NCBI RefSeq assembly: GCF_001279585.1
Contig: NZ_LGEC01000038.1
Span: 53,669 to 117,668 of the forward strand
Length of the DNA: 64,000 bases
Direction of reading: 5' to 3'
DNA from: Nocardiopsis sp. NRRL B-16309
GTDB lineage: Bacteria > Actinomycetota > Actinomycetes > Streptosporangiales > Streptosporangiaceae
Of this stretch, positions 44,287 through 53,245 are shown piece after piece. How positions within the stretch are numbered: the stretch's first letter is position 1; every line of letters starts with the position of its first letter. The translations under genes and the position numbers were made by a program. The notes beneath the pieces are model-generated. The model was not told the DNA's origin and made no database searches. It was given only the letters and a program-made list of their open reading frames with translations.

Positions 44287-45591
44287 TCAGCGGTCGCGGA
44301 CGGGGCGCCGGGAGTCCAGCGACGCGGCGTCGGCCGCGGCGCGCCCCTCGTCCCAGCCGTCGGCGTCGGAGGGCCCGCGCACCCGCGAGTAGGTCAGCTC
44401 CCCGAACGCCTCGGCCACGGCCTCCTCCACCCGCCGCTCACGCTCGGCGAACACCGGCACCAGGTCGGTGCCGGTCTCGGCGGCGGCCGACGCCTCGGCC
44501 GCCCGAGCCGAGGACACCAGGCGCTCGCCCACCCGCGCGGCGAAGGCCGACACGAACGACTCGCGGTAGGACCGCCCCGCCGCCCGGCCGGACCGGTCGC
44601 GGACCGACCCCTGGGCGCGCATCGCCGACTCCAGCTGCACCAGCAGCGACGTGAACATCACCTCGACCGCCGCCAGGTCGCCCTCGAAACCCATGACCGT
44701 GCACAGCCCCAGCGCGCCGTCCCACACCGCACGGCAGTGGTTGGCCTCGGCGACCTCGTGCAGCAGGACCGCCTTGTACTCGTCGTAGGGGGCCTCCACC
44801 GGCAGCCGCCGGGCCGCCGCCGCGGGCGACGACCCGGGCTCGGCGTCCAGCAGCGCGCGGTCGATGCTGTGCCGCGCCATGAGCTCCTGGGCCCGCGCGC
44901 TCAGCGCCTCGGCCTCACTGGGGAACTCCGTCGACTCGGCCTTGGCCAGCAGGGCCCGCACCCGCGCCAGCTTGCCCTGGTCGACCCCCGCGGCCCGGTG
45001 CGAGGCCGCCGCGCTCCCCGGCCGGTAGGCGCCCGGTACCGGGCCCAGCCGACGCAGGGGCGGCAGCACGCGCAGGTCGGCGAGCAGCCGCAGGGCGGCC
45101 TCCACCACCTCGAACCGCAGCAGACCGTACTCGGCGCCCGCCCACGCGAGGTAGTCCTCGGGGGCCTCGAACGGAGCGCGCGACCCCAGCTCCCGCACCT
45201 GCTCGCTCCAGCGCGGGTCGACGGTGGCGGGCGCGTACCGGGCCAGATCGGCGGTGACCGCGTCGGCGCACATCGACGCCGCCACCGGTCCCCGCGCCCG
45301 GCGGACCTGGCGGACCGCCTCGGCGGGCTGCCAGCCCCGCGACCACGCACCCGTCACCGCCTGGAGCAGGGCGTCCGTGAGCGCGCCGGCGCACGCCGCC
45401 GCCCAGGCGTCGGACTCTGCGTCGGCCAGCCGCGCCGCGGCCAGGTCGAGGCCGTCGCCCCCGCGGCCCAGGACCAGCGCGTCGACGGCGCCGGCCGCGA
45501 TCTCGGCGGGGGTGTCGGCCGGCGCGGGCCCGGGCCAGGGCTCGACCTCCGGGACGGCACGGCGACGACCGGTCCGCTTCCTGCTGCCCAC
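44287..45591 (-). CDS. DUF2786 domain protein
   Basis: About 434 residues. The DUF2786 helix KLARVRALLAKAESTEFPSEAEALSARAQELMARHSID lies at about 205-245, followed by a helical region YDEYKAVLLHEVAEANHCRAVW. The N-terminal 190 residues are helical and Ala-rich. DUF2786 proteins occur in phage-related and zinc-metallopeptidase-like contexts, and no activity is established. The GTG at 45591 behind AAAGGGG is my start; a frame continues upstream to 45633. Its neighbours (RNA ligase, P450) give no shared pathway. Confidence 0.82.
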   Translation of the reverse strand: MGSRKRTGRRRAVPEVEPWPGPAPADTPAEIAAGAVDALVLGRGGDGLDLAAARLADAESDAWAAACAGALTDALLQAVTGAWSRGWQPAEAVRQVRRARGPVAASMCADAVTADLARYAPATVDPRWSEQVRELGSRAPFEAPEDYLAWAGAEYGLLRFEVVEAALRLLADLRVLPPLRRLGPVPGAYRPGSAAASHRAAGVDQGKLARVRALLAKAESTEFPSEAEALSARAQELMARHSIDRALLDAEPGSSPAAAARRLPVEAPYDEYKAVLLHEVAEANHCRAVWDGALGLCTVMGFEGDLAAVEVMFTSLLVQLESAMRAQGSVRDRSGRAAGRSYRESFVSAFAARVGERLVSSARAAEASAAAETGTDLVPVFAERERRVEEAVAEAFGELTYSRVRGPSDADGWDEGRAAADAASLDSRRPVRDR

Positions 45592-45925
45592 GGCGCCCCT
45601 TTCGGAATTCGGTCGTGAAAGCCGACAGGCCATGGTACCGACCGATGCGCACGTAATGGACCCGGCAAGGGAGCGGAAAGGCCGGGGGCAAAGGGGAAAG
45701 CGGCGCGAATGGCGCGGACCGGGAGCGCCCGGTCCGGAGGGTGGCCGACCTGCGCGGTCGAGGGGCGGAGTGTGTCCCCCTGGCCGGGGTGCGCCGTTTT
45801 CCCGCCTTGGCCCGGGGTCGAACTCCGCGCCCCACGCGGAAAGGTGCCGCTATCGTCCCGGAAGCATCCCGGAAACATCAGCGGCATAGCGTCGGCAGGC
45901 ATCACGTAGCCACTGAGGAGTCTCC
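45592..45925. other. Divergent region between DUF2786 and P450 genes
   Basis: No gene seen. It contains the P450 ribosome site GAGGAG at 45915-45920, five bases before the ATG. Purine-rich runs (45660-45710) are notable but unassigned. Confidence 0.5.
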
Positions 45926-47440
45926 ATGCACCAGGGAACCGACGCCACCGGCCAGGGCGACGACGACCCGCGCGGAGCCGTGACAGCACGGTGCCCGGTC
46001 CGCCACGGCGGACCCCTGCCCCTGCACGAGGGCGCCGGAACCGACGTTCCCTGGTCGCGGCTGCGCGAGACCTACGGCGGCCTGGCCCCGGTCGAGATCA
46101 GCCCGGGCGTCCCCGGGTGGCTGCTGCTCGGCTACAAGGAGAACCTCCAGGTCCTGCGCGACCAGACCTACTTCTCCGCCGACCCGCGCCCCTGGAGCCC
46201 CGGCGGTCGGGCACCGGCGCGCAGCGGCGCCCTGTCCCACGACGGCGAGGAGCACCAGCGGCTGCGCGTGCCCATCGTCGACGCCCTCGCCCAGGTGGGT
46301 ACCGCCCAGCTGGTCCCGGTGGTCGAGCGCGCCGCCGTCCGCCTCGTCGGCGCGGTGTCCGCCGAGGGCAAGGCTGACCTCATCGGACAGTACGCCGCCC
46401 CGCTGCCCGCGCTCGTCCTCAACGAGCTCTTCGGCCTGCCCGACTCCTACGGGCAGCTGCTGGCCGACCTCACCGACCGGCTGTGGAGCGGCGACCCCGA
46501 CCGCGCCGAACCCGCCGCCCTGGCGATCCGCGCTTACTTCACCGGGCTGGTCGCCCGCAAGCGCGCCGAACCGGGCCAGGACCTCACCAGCACGCTCCTG
46601 GAGCACCGGCACGCCCTCACCGACGACGAGGCGGTGGAGGCGCTGTCCCTGCTGTGGGAGACCGGGCACGAGCCCACCACCCACCTCATCGGCAACGCCC
46701 TGCTCAGGCTCCTGGAGGACCCGGCCGTGTGGACCTCCTACCTCGGGGGCACCCTCACCCCGGAGGACTTCCTCGACTACGTCATGTGGACCGACGCGCC
46801 GCTGCGGATGCTGGCCGGGCGCTACTCGACCATGGACATCCGCTTCTCGGGAGCCCGGATCCGCCGGGGCGAGCCGATGCTCCTCGGATTCTCCGCCGCG
46901 CACGCCGACCAGTCCGCGGTCCGCGGCGGCGACGACCCCGGTGCGCTGACCGGGAACCGCTCCCACCTGGCCTGGGGCGCCGGAGCCCACCGCTGCCCCG
47001 CCACGTCCTTCACCCGCGAACTGGTGCGCACCGCCATCGACATCGCCGTCGACCGACTGCGGGGGATGGTCCTGGCCGTGGAGGCCGAGGAGCTGCGCCG
47101 ACGCGACTCGATGGCGGTCAACGGGCTGACGGCACTCCCGGTGTGGTTCACCGCGACGGGGGAGAAGGCCCAGGAGGCGGCCGCGCCCGTCCGGGAGGCG
47201 CCCCGGACGCGCTGGGTCCGCCGCAGGCGCACACCGCCGTCGCAGGGCGCCCGCTACCAGGCGCCGCTGGCCAAGGCGGCGGAGGAGGGCCCGGCGGTCG
47301 CGCGCAGGTCCGGTCCCGCGTCGTCGGCGAGGAAGGCGCCGCCCGCGCTGGGCGCCCGCTACCAGGCGCCCTTCGCCCGGCAGGAACCGGAACCCGACTC
47401 CCTGGAGCGGCTCCTGAGCACCTGGCGGGGCCGCGCCTGA
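45926..47440 (+). CDS. Cytochrome P450 with atypical motifs and a repeat tail
   Basis: A 504-residue P450, about 100 longer than usual bacterial forms. Heme ligand Cys357 lies in AWGAGAHRCPA, where the usual Phe is Trp and the residue after Cys is Pro. The I-helix region LWETGHEPTTH replaces the common A-G-x-D/E-T-T, and the ExxR-like region is altered (LRMLAGRYSTMDI). The N-terminus contains RCPVRHGG. After about residue 415 a basic Pro/Arg/Ala tail contains GARYQAPLAK and GARYQAPFAR. The tail suggests docking to another protein. Such CYP relatives occur in actinomycete 'conservon'-like sets, but none of those partners is adjacent. Confidence 0.85.
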   Translation: MHQGTDATGQGDDDPRGAVTARCPVRHGGPLPLHEGAGTDVPWSRLRETYGGLAPVEISPGVPGWLLLGYKENLQVLRDQTYFSADPRPWSPGGRAPARSGALSHDGEEHQRLRVPIVDALAQVGTAQLVPVVERAAVRLVGAVSAEGKADLIGQYAAPLPALVLNELFGLPDSYGQLLADLTDRLWSGDPDRAEPAALAIRAYFTGLVARKRAEPGQDLTSTLLEHRHALTDDEAVEALSLLWETGHEPTTHLIGNALLRLLEDPAVWTSYLGGTLTPEDFLDYVMWTDAPLRMLAGRYSTMDIRFSGARIRRGEPMLLGFSAAHADQSAVRGGDDPGALTGNRSHLAWGAGAHRCPATSFTRELVRTAIDIAVDRLRGMVLAVEAEELRRRDSMAVNGLTALPVWFTATGEKAQEAAAPVREAPRTRWVRRRRTPPSQGARYQAPLAKAAEEGPAVARRSGPASSARKAPPALGARYQAPFARQEPEPDSLERLLSTWRGRA

Positions 47441-47478
47441 CGGTGCCGCCGCCGAGACGGCGCCCGATCTGGGAGAGC

Positions 47479-47550
47479 GGTGGCCCGGTCGTGTCGTCGT
47501 ACTCCCTGGCGTCCTCCCGCCGCCCACACGGAGGCGGCGGGTGACCGCAC
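47479..47550. repeat. 72-bp direct repeat, copy 1
   Basis: Matches 47686-47757 with one mismatch. It contains an inverted repeat CCCGCCGCC / GGCGGCGGG that can form a hairpin. Lies just after the P450 gene. Confidence 0.85.
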
Positions 47551-47685
47551 TTGACCGTGGCGCCGTCCGACGGCCTGATGCGGGAGAGCGGCGGCGCGAA
47601 GGTGTCGTGGCGATTCCCTGCCTCGCGCCATCACGCGACCGCGCCTGTCCGTGCAGGCCTCCTACAGCGCCGGACCTGGGAGGGT

Positions 47686-47757
47686 GGTGGCCCGGTCGTG
47701 TCGCCGTACTCCCTGGCGTCCTCCCGCCGCCCACACGGAGGCGGCGGGTGACCGCAC
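47686..47757. repeat. 72-bp direct repeat, copy 2
   Basis: Second copy, 207 bases from the first, seven bases before the lutC stop. A more distant relative of the leading GGGAGAGCGG part occurs in between (about 47581). Either copy could terminate the convergent P450 and lut transcripts. Confidence 0.85.
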
Positions 47758-47764
47758 CGCCGCG

Positions 47765-48400
47765 CTACTCCACGAGAAGGACCTCCAGGGTCCGGGGGCC
47801 GTGGACGCCCTCGACCCGGTTCAGCTCGATATCGCTCGTGGCCGAGGGTCCGCTGATCCACGTGAGCGGCCGGGCCGGGTCCAGCCGCCGGACCCCCTGC
47901 GGGACCCCGTCCACGACCTGGTCCGCGCGCACCACGCACAGGTGGTAGTCCGGTACCAGCGTGATGGCCCGCCTGCCCTGGTCCGGGCCGCCGTCCAGGA
48001 CGATCGTGCCCGTCTCGGCGATCGCGACCGCGCACGCGGTGACCACCCCGTCGACGGAGTCCAGCTCGCGCAGCTCCAGCGGCCGGTCGCGGCTGTCGGG
48101 CCTGCGTACGGCCTCCGTACGCGAGAACCAGTCCGCGTCGATGCCGTCGGGCACCGCGACGGTCGAGGCGCCGCGCCGCTCCAGGGCCGCGGCCACCTCC
48201 TCGGCCAGCCGGTCCGCGGGCACCCGGCGCACCAGGGCCTTGTAGTCGCGCAGCCGGTCCTCCAGGACCTCCAGCGCGGCGCCCATACCGTGGCTGTCGG
48301 CGTAGGGCCGCTCCACTGGTCGGACCACCGGCTCGTCGGCCGGGACGTCGGTGAGGGCGGCCCGGACCCGGGCCAGCACGCGCTCGCGTGAGGTGCTCAA
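47765..48400 (-). CDS. lutC: Lactate utilization protein C (LUD domain)
   Basis: A 211-residue LUD-domain protein. STSRERVLARVRAAL at the start and TACAVAIAETGTIVLDGGPDQGRRAITLVPDYHLCVV in the core match LutC/YkgG. With LutA and LutB it makes the non-flavin L-lactate dehydrogenase complex that oxidises lactate to pyruvate. The start is TTG at 48400, whose last two bases are the first two of the lutB stop (TTGA overlap). This is the last gene of the lutABC operon. Confidence 0.92.
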   Translation of the reverse strand: MSTSRERVLARVRAALTDVPADEPVVRPVERPYADSHGMGAALEVLEDRLRDYKALVRRVPADRLAEEVAAALERRGASTVAVPDGIDADWFSRTEAVRRPDSRDRPLELRELDSVDGVVTACAVAIAETGTIVLDGGPDQGRRAITLVPDYHLCVVRADQVVDGVPQGVRRLDPARPLTWISGPSATSDIELNRVEGVHGPRTLEVLLVE

Positions 48401-49824
48401 CTCTGCCCCTTCTCGTGCTTGTTCCACCACTGGCGGAAGGACTCGGCCGGGACGTCGGGCAGGTCGCGGGTGTCGGTCCAGGCGCCCGCCATGCCCGGCA
48501 GGTGGCGCGGCACCAGGTTCCGGGCCGCGCCCGCGGCGCGCTGTGCCGCCTCCAGCGCGTGCGAGGAGCCCAGGACGGCCTCGGCGCCCTTCATCACCGC
48601 CTTCTCGCCCAGGTGCCCCGACCCGGCGGCGACCTCCTCGCGCAGGTGGACCAGCACCTCGGGGATGTCGATCGCCACCGGGCAGACCTCGTAGCAGGCC
48701 CCGCACAGCGACGACGCGTACGGCAGCGCCTCGTCCACCTCCGACGACATCCCGCGCAGCTGCGGCGTGAGGATCGCGCCGATCGGGCCCGGGTACACCG
48801 AGCCGTAGGCGTGCCCGCCCGTGCGCTCGTAGACCGGGCACGTGTTCAGGCACGCCGAGCAGCGGATACAGCGCAGCGCCTGGCGGCCCACGGTGTCGGC
48901 CAGCACGTCGGTGCGGCCGTTGTCCAGCAGGACCAGGTGGAACTCCTGCGGGCCGTCGCCGGGCGTCACGCCCGTCCAGGTGGAGGTGTAGGGGTTCATC
49001 CGCTCGCCGGTGGAGGAGCGCGGCAGCGTCTGCAGGAACACCTCCAGATCCGCCCAGGTCGGCACGATCTTCTCGATCCCGACCACGGAGATCAGCGTCT
49101 CCGGCAGGGTCAGGCACATCCGGCCGTTGCCCTCCGACTCCAGGACCACCAGGGTCCCCGAGTCGGCCACCGCGAAGTTCGCCCCCGAGATGGCGGTGCG
49201 GGTGCGCAGGAAGCGCTCGCGCAGGTGGACCCGGGCGGCCTCGGCCAGCGCCCGCGGGTCGTCGGTGAGCCCTTCGGGGGCCGGCACGCCCCACTCGGCC
49301 ATCTGGGCCAGGAAGGTCTCCCGGATCTGGGCCCGGCCCAGGTGGATGGCGGGCACGAGGATGTGCGAGGGCAGGTCGTCGCCCAGCTGGACGATCAGCT
49401 CGGCCAGGTCGGTCTCGTAGGCGGTGATGCCTGCCTCGGCCAGGGCGTTGTTGAGCTCGATCTCCTGGGTGGCCATCGACTTGACCTTGACCACGTCGGT
49501 CTCGCCGGTCGCGCGTACGAGCCGGGTGACGATCTCGTTGGCCTCCTCGGCGTCGGCGGCCCAGTGCACGTGGCCGCCCGCGCGCTCGACCGAGGCCTCC
49601 AGCTGCTCCAGGTAGTGGTCGAGGTGGCGCAGCGTGTGGCTCTTGATCGCCGCGCCCTCGGAGCGCAGGCGCTCCCAGTCGTCCTCCAGCTCCGTGACGA
49701 CCGCGCCGCGCTTGTCGCGGATGGTGTGGGTGGCCTTGCGCAGGTTGTGCCGCAGCCGGGAGTCGTTGACCGCGGCGCGCGCGGCCTCGGGGAAGGGCGG
49801 GATGCCCAGGAACGTCGCGCTCAT
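48397..49824 (-). CDS. lutB: Lactate utilization protein B (iron-sulfur protein)
   Basis: A 475-residue iron-sulfur protein. The LUD domain comes first (VKSMATQEIELNNALAEAGI, AISGANFAVADSGTLVV), then two ferredoxin-like clusters: CIRCSACLNTCPVY and CGACYEVCPVAIDIP. It is the electron-transfer subunit of the LutABC lactate oxidation complex in the cytoplasm. The ATG at 49824 overlaps the lutA stop (ATGA), and its own stop overlaps lutC, so all three genes are coupled. Confidence 0.95.
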   Translation of the reverse strand: MSATFLGIPPFPEAARAAVNDSRLRHNLRKATHTIRDKRGAVVTELEDDWERLRSEGAAIKSHTLRHLDHYLEQLEASVERAGGHVHWAADAEEANEIVTRLVRATGETDVVKVKSMATQEIELNNALAEAGITAYETDLAELIVQLGDDLPSHILVPAIHLGRAQIRETFLAQMAEWGVPAPEGLTDDPRALAEAARVHLRERFLRTRTAISGANFAVADSGTLVVLESEGNGRMCLTLPETLISVVGIEKIVPTWADLEVFLQTLPRSSTGERMNPYTSTWTGVTPGDGPQEFHLVLLDNGRTDVLADTVGRQALRCIRCSACLNTCPVYERTGGHAYGSVYPGPIGAILTPQLRGMSSEVDEALPYASSLCGACYEVCPVAIDIPEVLVHLREEVAAGSGHLGEKAVMKGAEAVLGSSHALEAAQRAAGAARNLVPRHLPGMAGAWTDTRDLPDVPAESFRQWWNKHEKGQS

Positions 49825-50561
49825 CGGAGGGCGCCCTCCTTCTCGGTACTGGCCAGGATCTCGGCGATGTGCGCCACCCGCAGCCCCGAACGCTGCCGGG
49901 ACAGGGTGCCGCCGATGTGCATGAGGCAGGAGTTGTCCACGGCGCACAGCACCTCGGCGCCGGACTCGACCGCGTGGCGCGCCTTGTCGGCGCCCATCGC
50001 CGAGGAGACGTCGCCGTTCTTGAGCGCGAACGTGCCGCCGAAGCCGCAGCACTCGGTGGCGCCCGCGAGTTCGACCAGCTCCAGCCCGCGCACCGCGCGC
50101 AGCAGCGCGTAGGGCCGGTCGCCCAGGCCGAGCATGCGCAGGCCGTGGCAGGTGGGGTGGTAGGCGACCTTGTGCGGGTAGTAGGCGCCCACGTCGGTCA
50201 CCCCGAGCACGTCCACGAGCAGCTCGGTGAGGTCGTACACGCGCGGGGCCAATCCGGCGACCTTGCGCGAGAGGCGGCTGCCGCTGCCGCCCAGGCGGGG
50301 ATAGTTGTCGCGGATCATCGCCGCGCACGACCCCGAGGGTACGACGACCGCGTCGGCGTCCTCGAAGGTGCGCACGAACCGCACCGCCAGCTTGGCCGCG
50401 GGCCTGCGGTAACCGGTGTTGTAGTGCATCTGCCCGCAGCAGGTCTGCCCCTCGGGGAAGACGACCTCGTGGCCCAGCCGCTCCAGCAGGCGGACCACGT
50501 GCCTGCCGGTGTCGGGGAAGAGCGTGTCGTTGACACAGGTGATGAACAGCGCGATGCGCAT
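49821..50561 (-). CDS. lutA: Lactate utilization protein A (CCG-domain Fe-S oxidoreductase)
   Basis: A 246-residue protein with two cysteine-rich CCG domains: GQTCCGQMHYNTGY and ATECCGFGGTFA, plus earlier single Cys residues that complete the ligands. It matches LutA/YkgE, the heterodisulfide-reductase-like subunit of lactate oxidation. The ATG at 50561 lies three bases behind AGGAGG. First gene of the lutABC operon, divergent from the GntR regulator at 50808. Confidence 0.95.
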   Translation of the reverse strand: MRIALFITCVNDTLFPDTGRHVVRLLERLGHEVVFPEGQTCCGQMHYNTGYRRPAAKLAVRFVRTFEDADAVVVPSGSCAAMIRDNYPRLGGSGSRLSRKVAGLAPRVYDLTELLVDVLGVTDVGAYYPHKVAYHPTCHGLRMLGLGDRPYALLRAVRGLELVELAGATECCGFGGTFALKNGDVSSAMGADKARHAVESGAEVLCAVDNSCLMHIGGTLSRQRSGLRVAHIAEILASTEKEGALR

Positions 50562-50659
50562 GGGCCTCCTTCGTGCACCCGCCGCCGCGGGTCGGCGACC
50601 ATGATCGGCCCGCCCCGGGCGCCGGGGTGTTCGACGCGCCGCGCAGCACCCGCGCCACG

Positions 50660-50682
50660 CCAAGTGGTCCGACCACTTTGGC
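50660..50682. promoter_or_regulatory. FadR/LldR-type operator between lutA and the regulator gene
   Basis: AAGTGGTCCGACCACTT (50662-50678) is a perfect palindrome with one central base and contains the T-G-G-T-N3-A-C-C-A core of FadR-subfamily regulators such as LldR. Its site between the divergent genes suits control of both. Confidence 0.85.
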
Positions 50683-50807
50683 ATGATCGGTGGTGATCCG
50701 GCAAGAACGCGACGGAATTCGGCCGCAGGGTCGCGCATGGGAAGGATTGGTATGATGTCTCGGGGTCGGCGGTCGCCGCCCAGGTCACCGAACACCAGGA
50801 GCCACGC

Positions 50808-51524
50808 GTGCACGAACCCGACGGCGAACGGACCTCCGTCACCCAGCGGGCCGTCGAGAGCGTCAAGGCGATGATCGCCGACGGCGAGGTCGGGCCGGGG
50901 GAGCGCCTGCCCACCGAGCGGGACCTGTCCGCCCGCCTGGGGGTGTCCCGCAGCTCCATGCGCGAGGCCATCCGCGCCCTGACCACCCTGGGCGTGCTGG
51001 AGGCCCGCCACGGCGCGGGCGTCTACGTCACCGCGCTGCGCCCCGCCGACCTCCTGGAGACCTTCTCCGTCCTGGCCGAGGTCTCCCAGGGCCGGACCCT
51101 GCTGGAGGTCCTCCAGGTCCGCCGGATGCTCGAACCCGCCGCCACGGCCCTGGCCGCCGCGCGGGCCAGCGACGCCCAGCTCGACCGCCTCGGCGCCCTG
51201 CTGGAGCGGATGGACGGCGAACCGGACACCTTCTGCGCCGACACCGTCTCGGCCGACCTCGGCTTCCACCAGGCGATCGTGGAGAGCACCGGCAACGCCA
51301 CCCTGGCGGCGATCAACGAGGGCCTGTCCTCACGGACCTTCAACGCCCGCGTGTGGGCGGGGCACCGCGAGGCCGGGCTGACCGCCAAGCTCCGCGAGGA
51401 CCACGTCCTCATCCACGAGGCCCTGGTCGCCCGTGATCCCGACGCCGCCCGGGCCGCGGCCACCACGCACGTGATGCGTGTGGAGCGCTGGCTCGGTGCC
51501 GACCTGGCGCGCGACGCCTCCTGA
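50808..51524 (+). CDS. lldR: GntR/FadR-family regulator of lactate use (LldR-like)
   Basis: A 238-residue regulator. The winged helix covers about 10-75 (LPTERDLSARLGVSRSSMREAIRALTTLGVLEARHGAG). The C-terminal FCD domain has the metal-binding residues in DLGFHQAIVESTGN and DHVLIHEALVARD. The family binds a small carboxylate, and adjacency to lutABC with an operator between makes lactate the likely effector. The GTG at 50808 follows CAGGAG. The ATG-less start is supported by the helix beginning soon after. Confidence 0.88.
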   Translation: MHEPDGERTSVTQRAVESVKAMIADGEVGPGERLPTERDLSARLGVSRSSMREAIRALTTLGVLEARHGAGVYVTALRPADLLETFSVLAEVSQGRTLLEVLQVRRMLEPAATALAAARASDAQLDRLGALLERMDGEPDTFCADTVSADLGFHQAIVESTGNATLAAINEGLSSRTFNARVWAGHREAGLTAKLREDHVLIHEALVARDPDAARAAATTHVMRVERWLGADLARDAS

Positions 51525-51577
51525 CCGCACCTGACCGGGCGGACCGGCGCGGCCGACCACCCGTCCGTCCCGGGTGG

Positions 51578-51946
51578 TCAGGTCTCCCCGCGCCGACGGC
51601 GGACACGGTCGGCGAACTCCTCCGCGTTGAGCAGCCTCGCCAGATCCTCGCGGTGGCCCGTCGGCCTGCCGCCGCGGCCGGCCGCGCCGTTGCCGGGCAC
51701 CTCGGTCCCCACGGCGTCCTCAGGGTCCTCGGTGGGCTCCGGGTCCTCCTGCGCGAGCTCCGCCCCGATGCCCAGGGCGTCGTGGTCCTCGACCTCGTCG
51801 ATCCGGTGGCCGTACGGGAAGTCCAGCAGGTAGCTCGCCACGGCGGTGTCCTGGTCGGCGGCGCCCACGTCCATGACCGCGTCGACGTCGTCGATGTCGG
51901 CGGTGTCGTCGGGGTCCTTCTCGAAGTCTTCGGTGCGATCCGTCAC
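51578..51946 (-). CDS. Small acidic hypothetical protein
   Basis: A 122-residue acidic protein (MTDRTEDFEKDPDDTADIDDVD at the start is shortened here to TDRTEDFEKDPDD). The middle has YLLDFPYGHRIDEVEDHDALG; the end is basic, EDLARLLNAEEFADRVRRRRG. No known domain. It lies between the LldR gene and the channel gene on the opposite strand. The charge pattern (acid start, basic end) suggests a disordered binding protein, without more evidence. Confidence 0.6.
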   Translation of the reverse strand: MTDRTEDFEKDPDDTADIDDVDAVMDVGAADQDTAVASYLLDFPYGHRIDEVEDHDALGIGAELAQEDPEPTEDPEDAVGTEVPGNGAAGRGGRPTGHREDLARLLNAEEFADRVRRRRGET

Positions 51947-52108
51947 CGGCCGCCCCCTCGCGTTCGGTTCCTCCTTCGATCATGCCTGGTCACGACGAGC
52001 GGCGCCAGTGGGGGCGGCCGGACCGGCTCCCGTGGCGGAATCCGGGCCCCTCGCCCGGCGATAAGCTCGTGCGCCACCGCCCCATCCCCGAACGGAGCCC
52101 CCTCACCC

Positions 52109-52963
52109 GTGTCCGCGCGCGACCGGGTCCGGACCATCGTCGACTCCTCGTGGTTCCAGGCCCTCATCATCACCCTGATCCTCGTCAACGCGCTCATCCT
52201 GGGCGTGGAGACCTCGCCCCGCGTCACGGCCGCCCACGGCGACCTGCTGCACCGCGTGGACGTGGCCATCCTGGGCGTCTTCGTCCTGGAACTCCTGCTC
52301 CGGCTGTTCGCCCACCGGCGCGACTTCCTGCGGGACCCGTGGAGCTGGTTCGACATGGTGATCGTGGGCGTGGCCCTGCTCCCCACCTCCGGCCCCTTCG
52401 CGGTCCTGCGCGTCCTGAGGGTCCTGCGCGTCCTGCGCCTGCTGTCGGTCATCCCAACGCTGCGCCACGTCGTCTCCGGCCTGTTCCGGGCCATGCCCGG
52501 CATGGTCTCCATCCTGTTCCTGGTGATGCTGCTGCTCTACGTGTCCGCGGTGATGGCCACGGAGCTCTTCCGCGACGTGTCCCCGGAGTACTTCGGCGAC
52601 CTGCCCACGTCCCTGTTCTCGCTCTTCCAGATCTCCACGGGCGACAGCTGGGCGTCCATCGCCCACACCGTCATGGAGCACAAGCCGCTGGCGTGGATCT
52701 TCTTCGTCCTGTTCATCCTGGTGTCGACCTTCGTGGCGCTCAACCTCTTCATCGCCGTCGCGGTGGAGGCGCTCGAACAGGACTCCGGCGGCCGCGGCGG
52801 CGACGGGGGAAGCGCCCAGGCCTCCGGCGCCGACCCCGACGACGGGCCCGAGCAGGGGCAGGAGCTGATCCTGGCCGAGCTGCGGGCCCTGCGCGCGGAG
52901 GTGGCGGACCTGCGCCGCGAACGGGAACGGGAGCGCGAGCCCGAGCGGGCGGGCAGCGGCTGA
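52109..52963 (+). CDS. Voltage-gated cation channel of the BacNav type
   Basis: A 284-residue ion transport protein with six membrane helices: S1 begins VDSSWFQALIITLILVN, S4 is FAVLRVLRVLRVLRLL with arginines at 101, 104, 107 and 110, and the pore loop is LFSLFQISTGDSWASIAHT. A cytoplasmic tail ends in a coiled-coil helix LILAELRALRAEVADLRREREREREPE, as in NaChBac-type tetramers. In the filter the usual T-L-E-S-W-A-S is T-G-D-S-W-A-S (177-183), so the key Glu is Asp. It should open on depolarisation and pass Na+ or Ca2+. The start is GTG at 52109 with a distant GGAG. Confidence 0.9.
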   Translation: MSARDRVRTIVDSSWFQALIITLILVNALILGVETSPRVTAAHGDLLHRVDVAILGVFVLELLLRLFAHRRDFLRDPWSWFDMVIVGVALLPTSGPFAVLRVLRVLRVLRLLSVIPTLRHVVSGLFRAMPGMVSILFLVMLLLYVSAVMATELFRDVSPEYFGDLPTSLFSLFQISTGDSWASIAHTVMEHKPLAWIFFVLFILVSTFVALNLFIAVAVEALEQDSGGRGGDGGSAQASGADPDDGPEQGQELILAELRALRAEVADLRREREREREPERAGSG

Positions 52964-53245
52964 GCCCGGTACCGAACCGCTCGCGCGGGCCGACACCGGC
53001 CCGCCTCCCGCACCGCTCCCACCCGCCCCAACTCCCGCACCTCCCCCACCCGCACCGGCGGGGGCCGACGCGCGTCGCCGTCACCGCGGCCGCCTCCTGA
53101 GCCCGTCCCGCGGGGGAGCGGCGGCACCGCTGCCGCCGCCGCACTGTGCGGGACGGAACACACCCCGTCCGCGGGCGTCTGTGGAAGGCTAGGGCGTACA
53201 GCCGCAGGGCGGGCGCGGCCCGCGAGGACGACGAGGAGCGACCGG

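Noticed and set aside
47479..47757. Insertion sequence ends
   Set aside because: The two copies are direct, not inverted, and no transposase lies between them.
48397..50676. One long LutA-LutB fusion
   Set aside because: The lutB frame is open upstream of its ATG, but LutA's CCG motifs lie in another frame, and the ATGA overlap marks separate genes.
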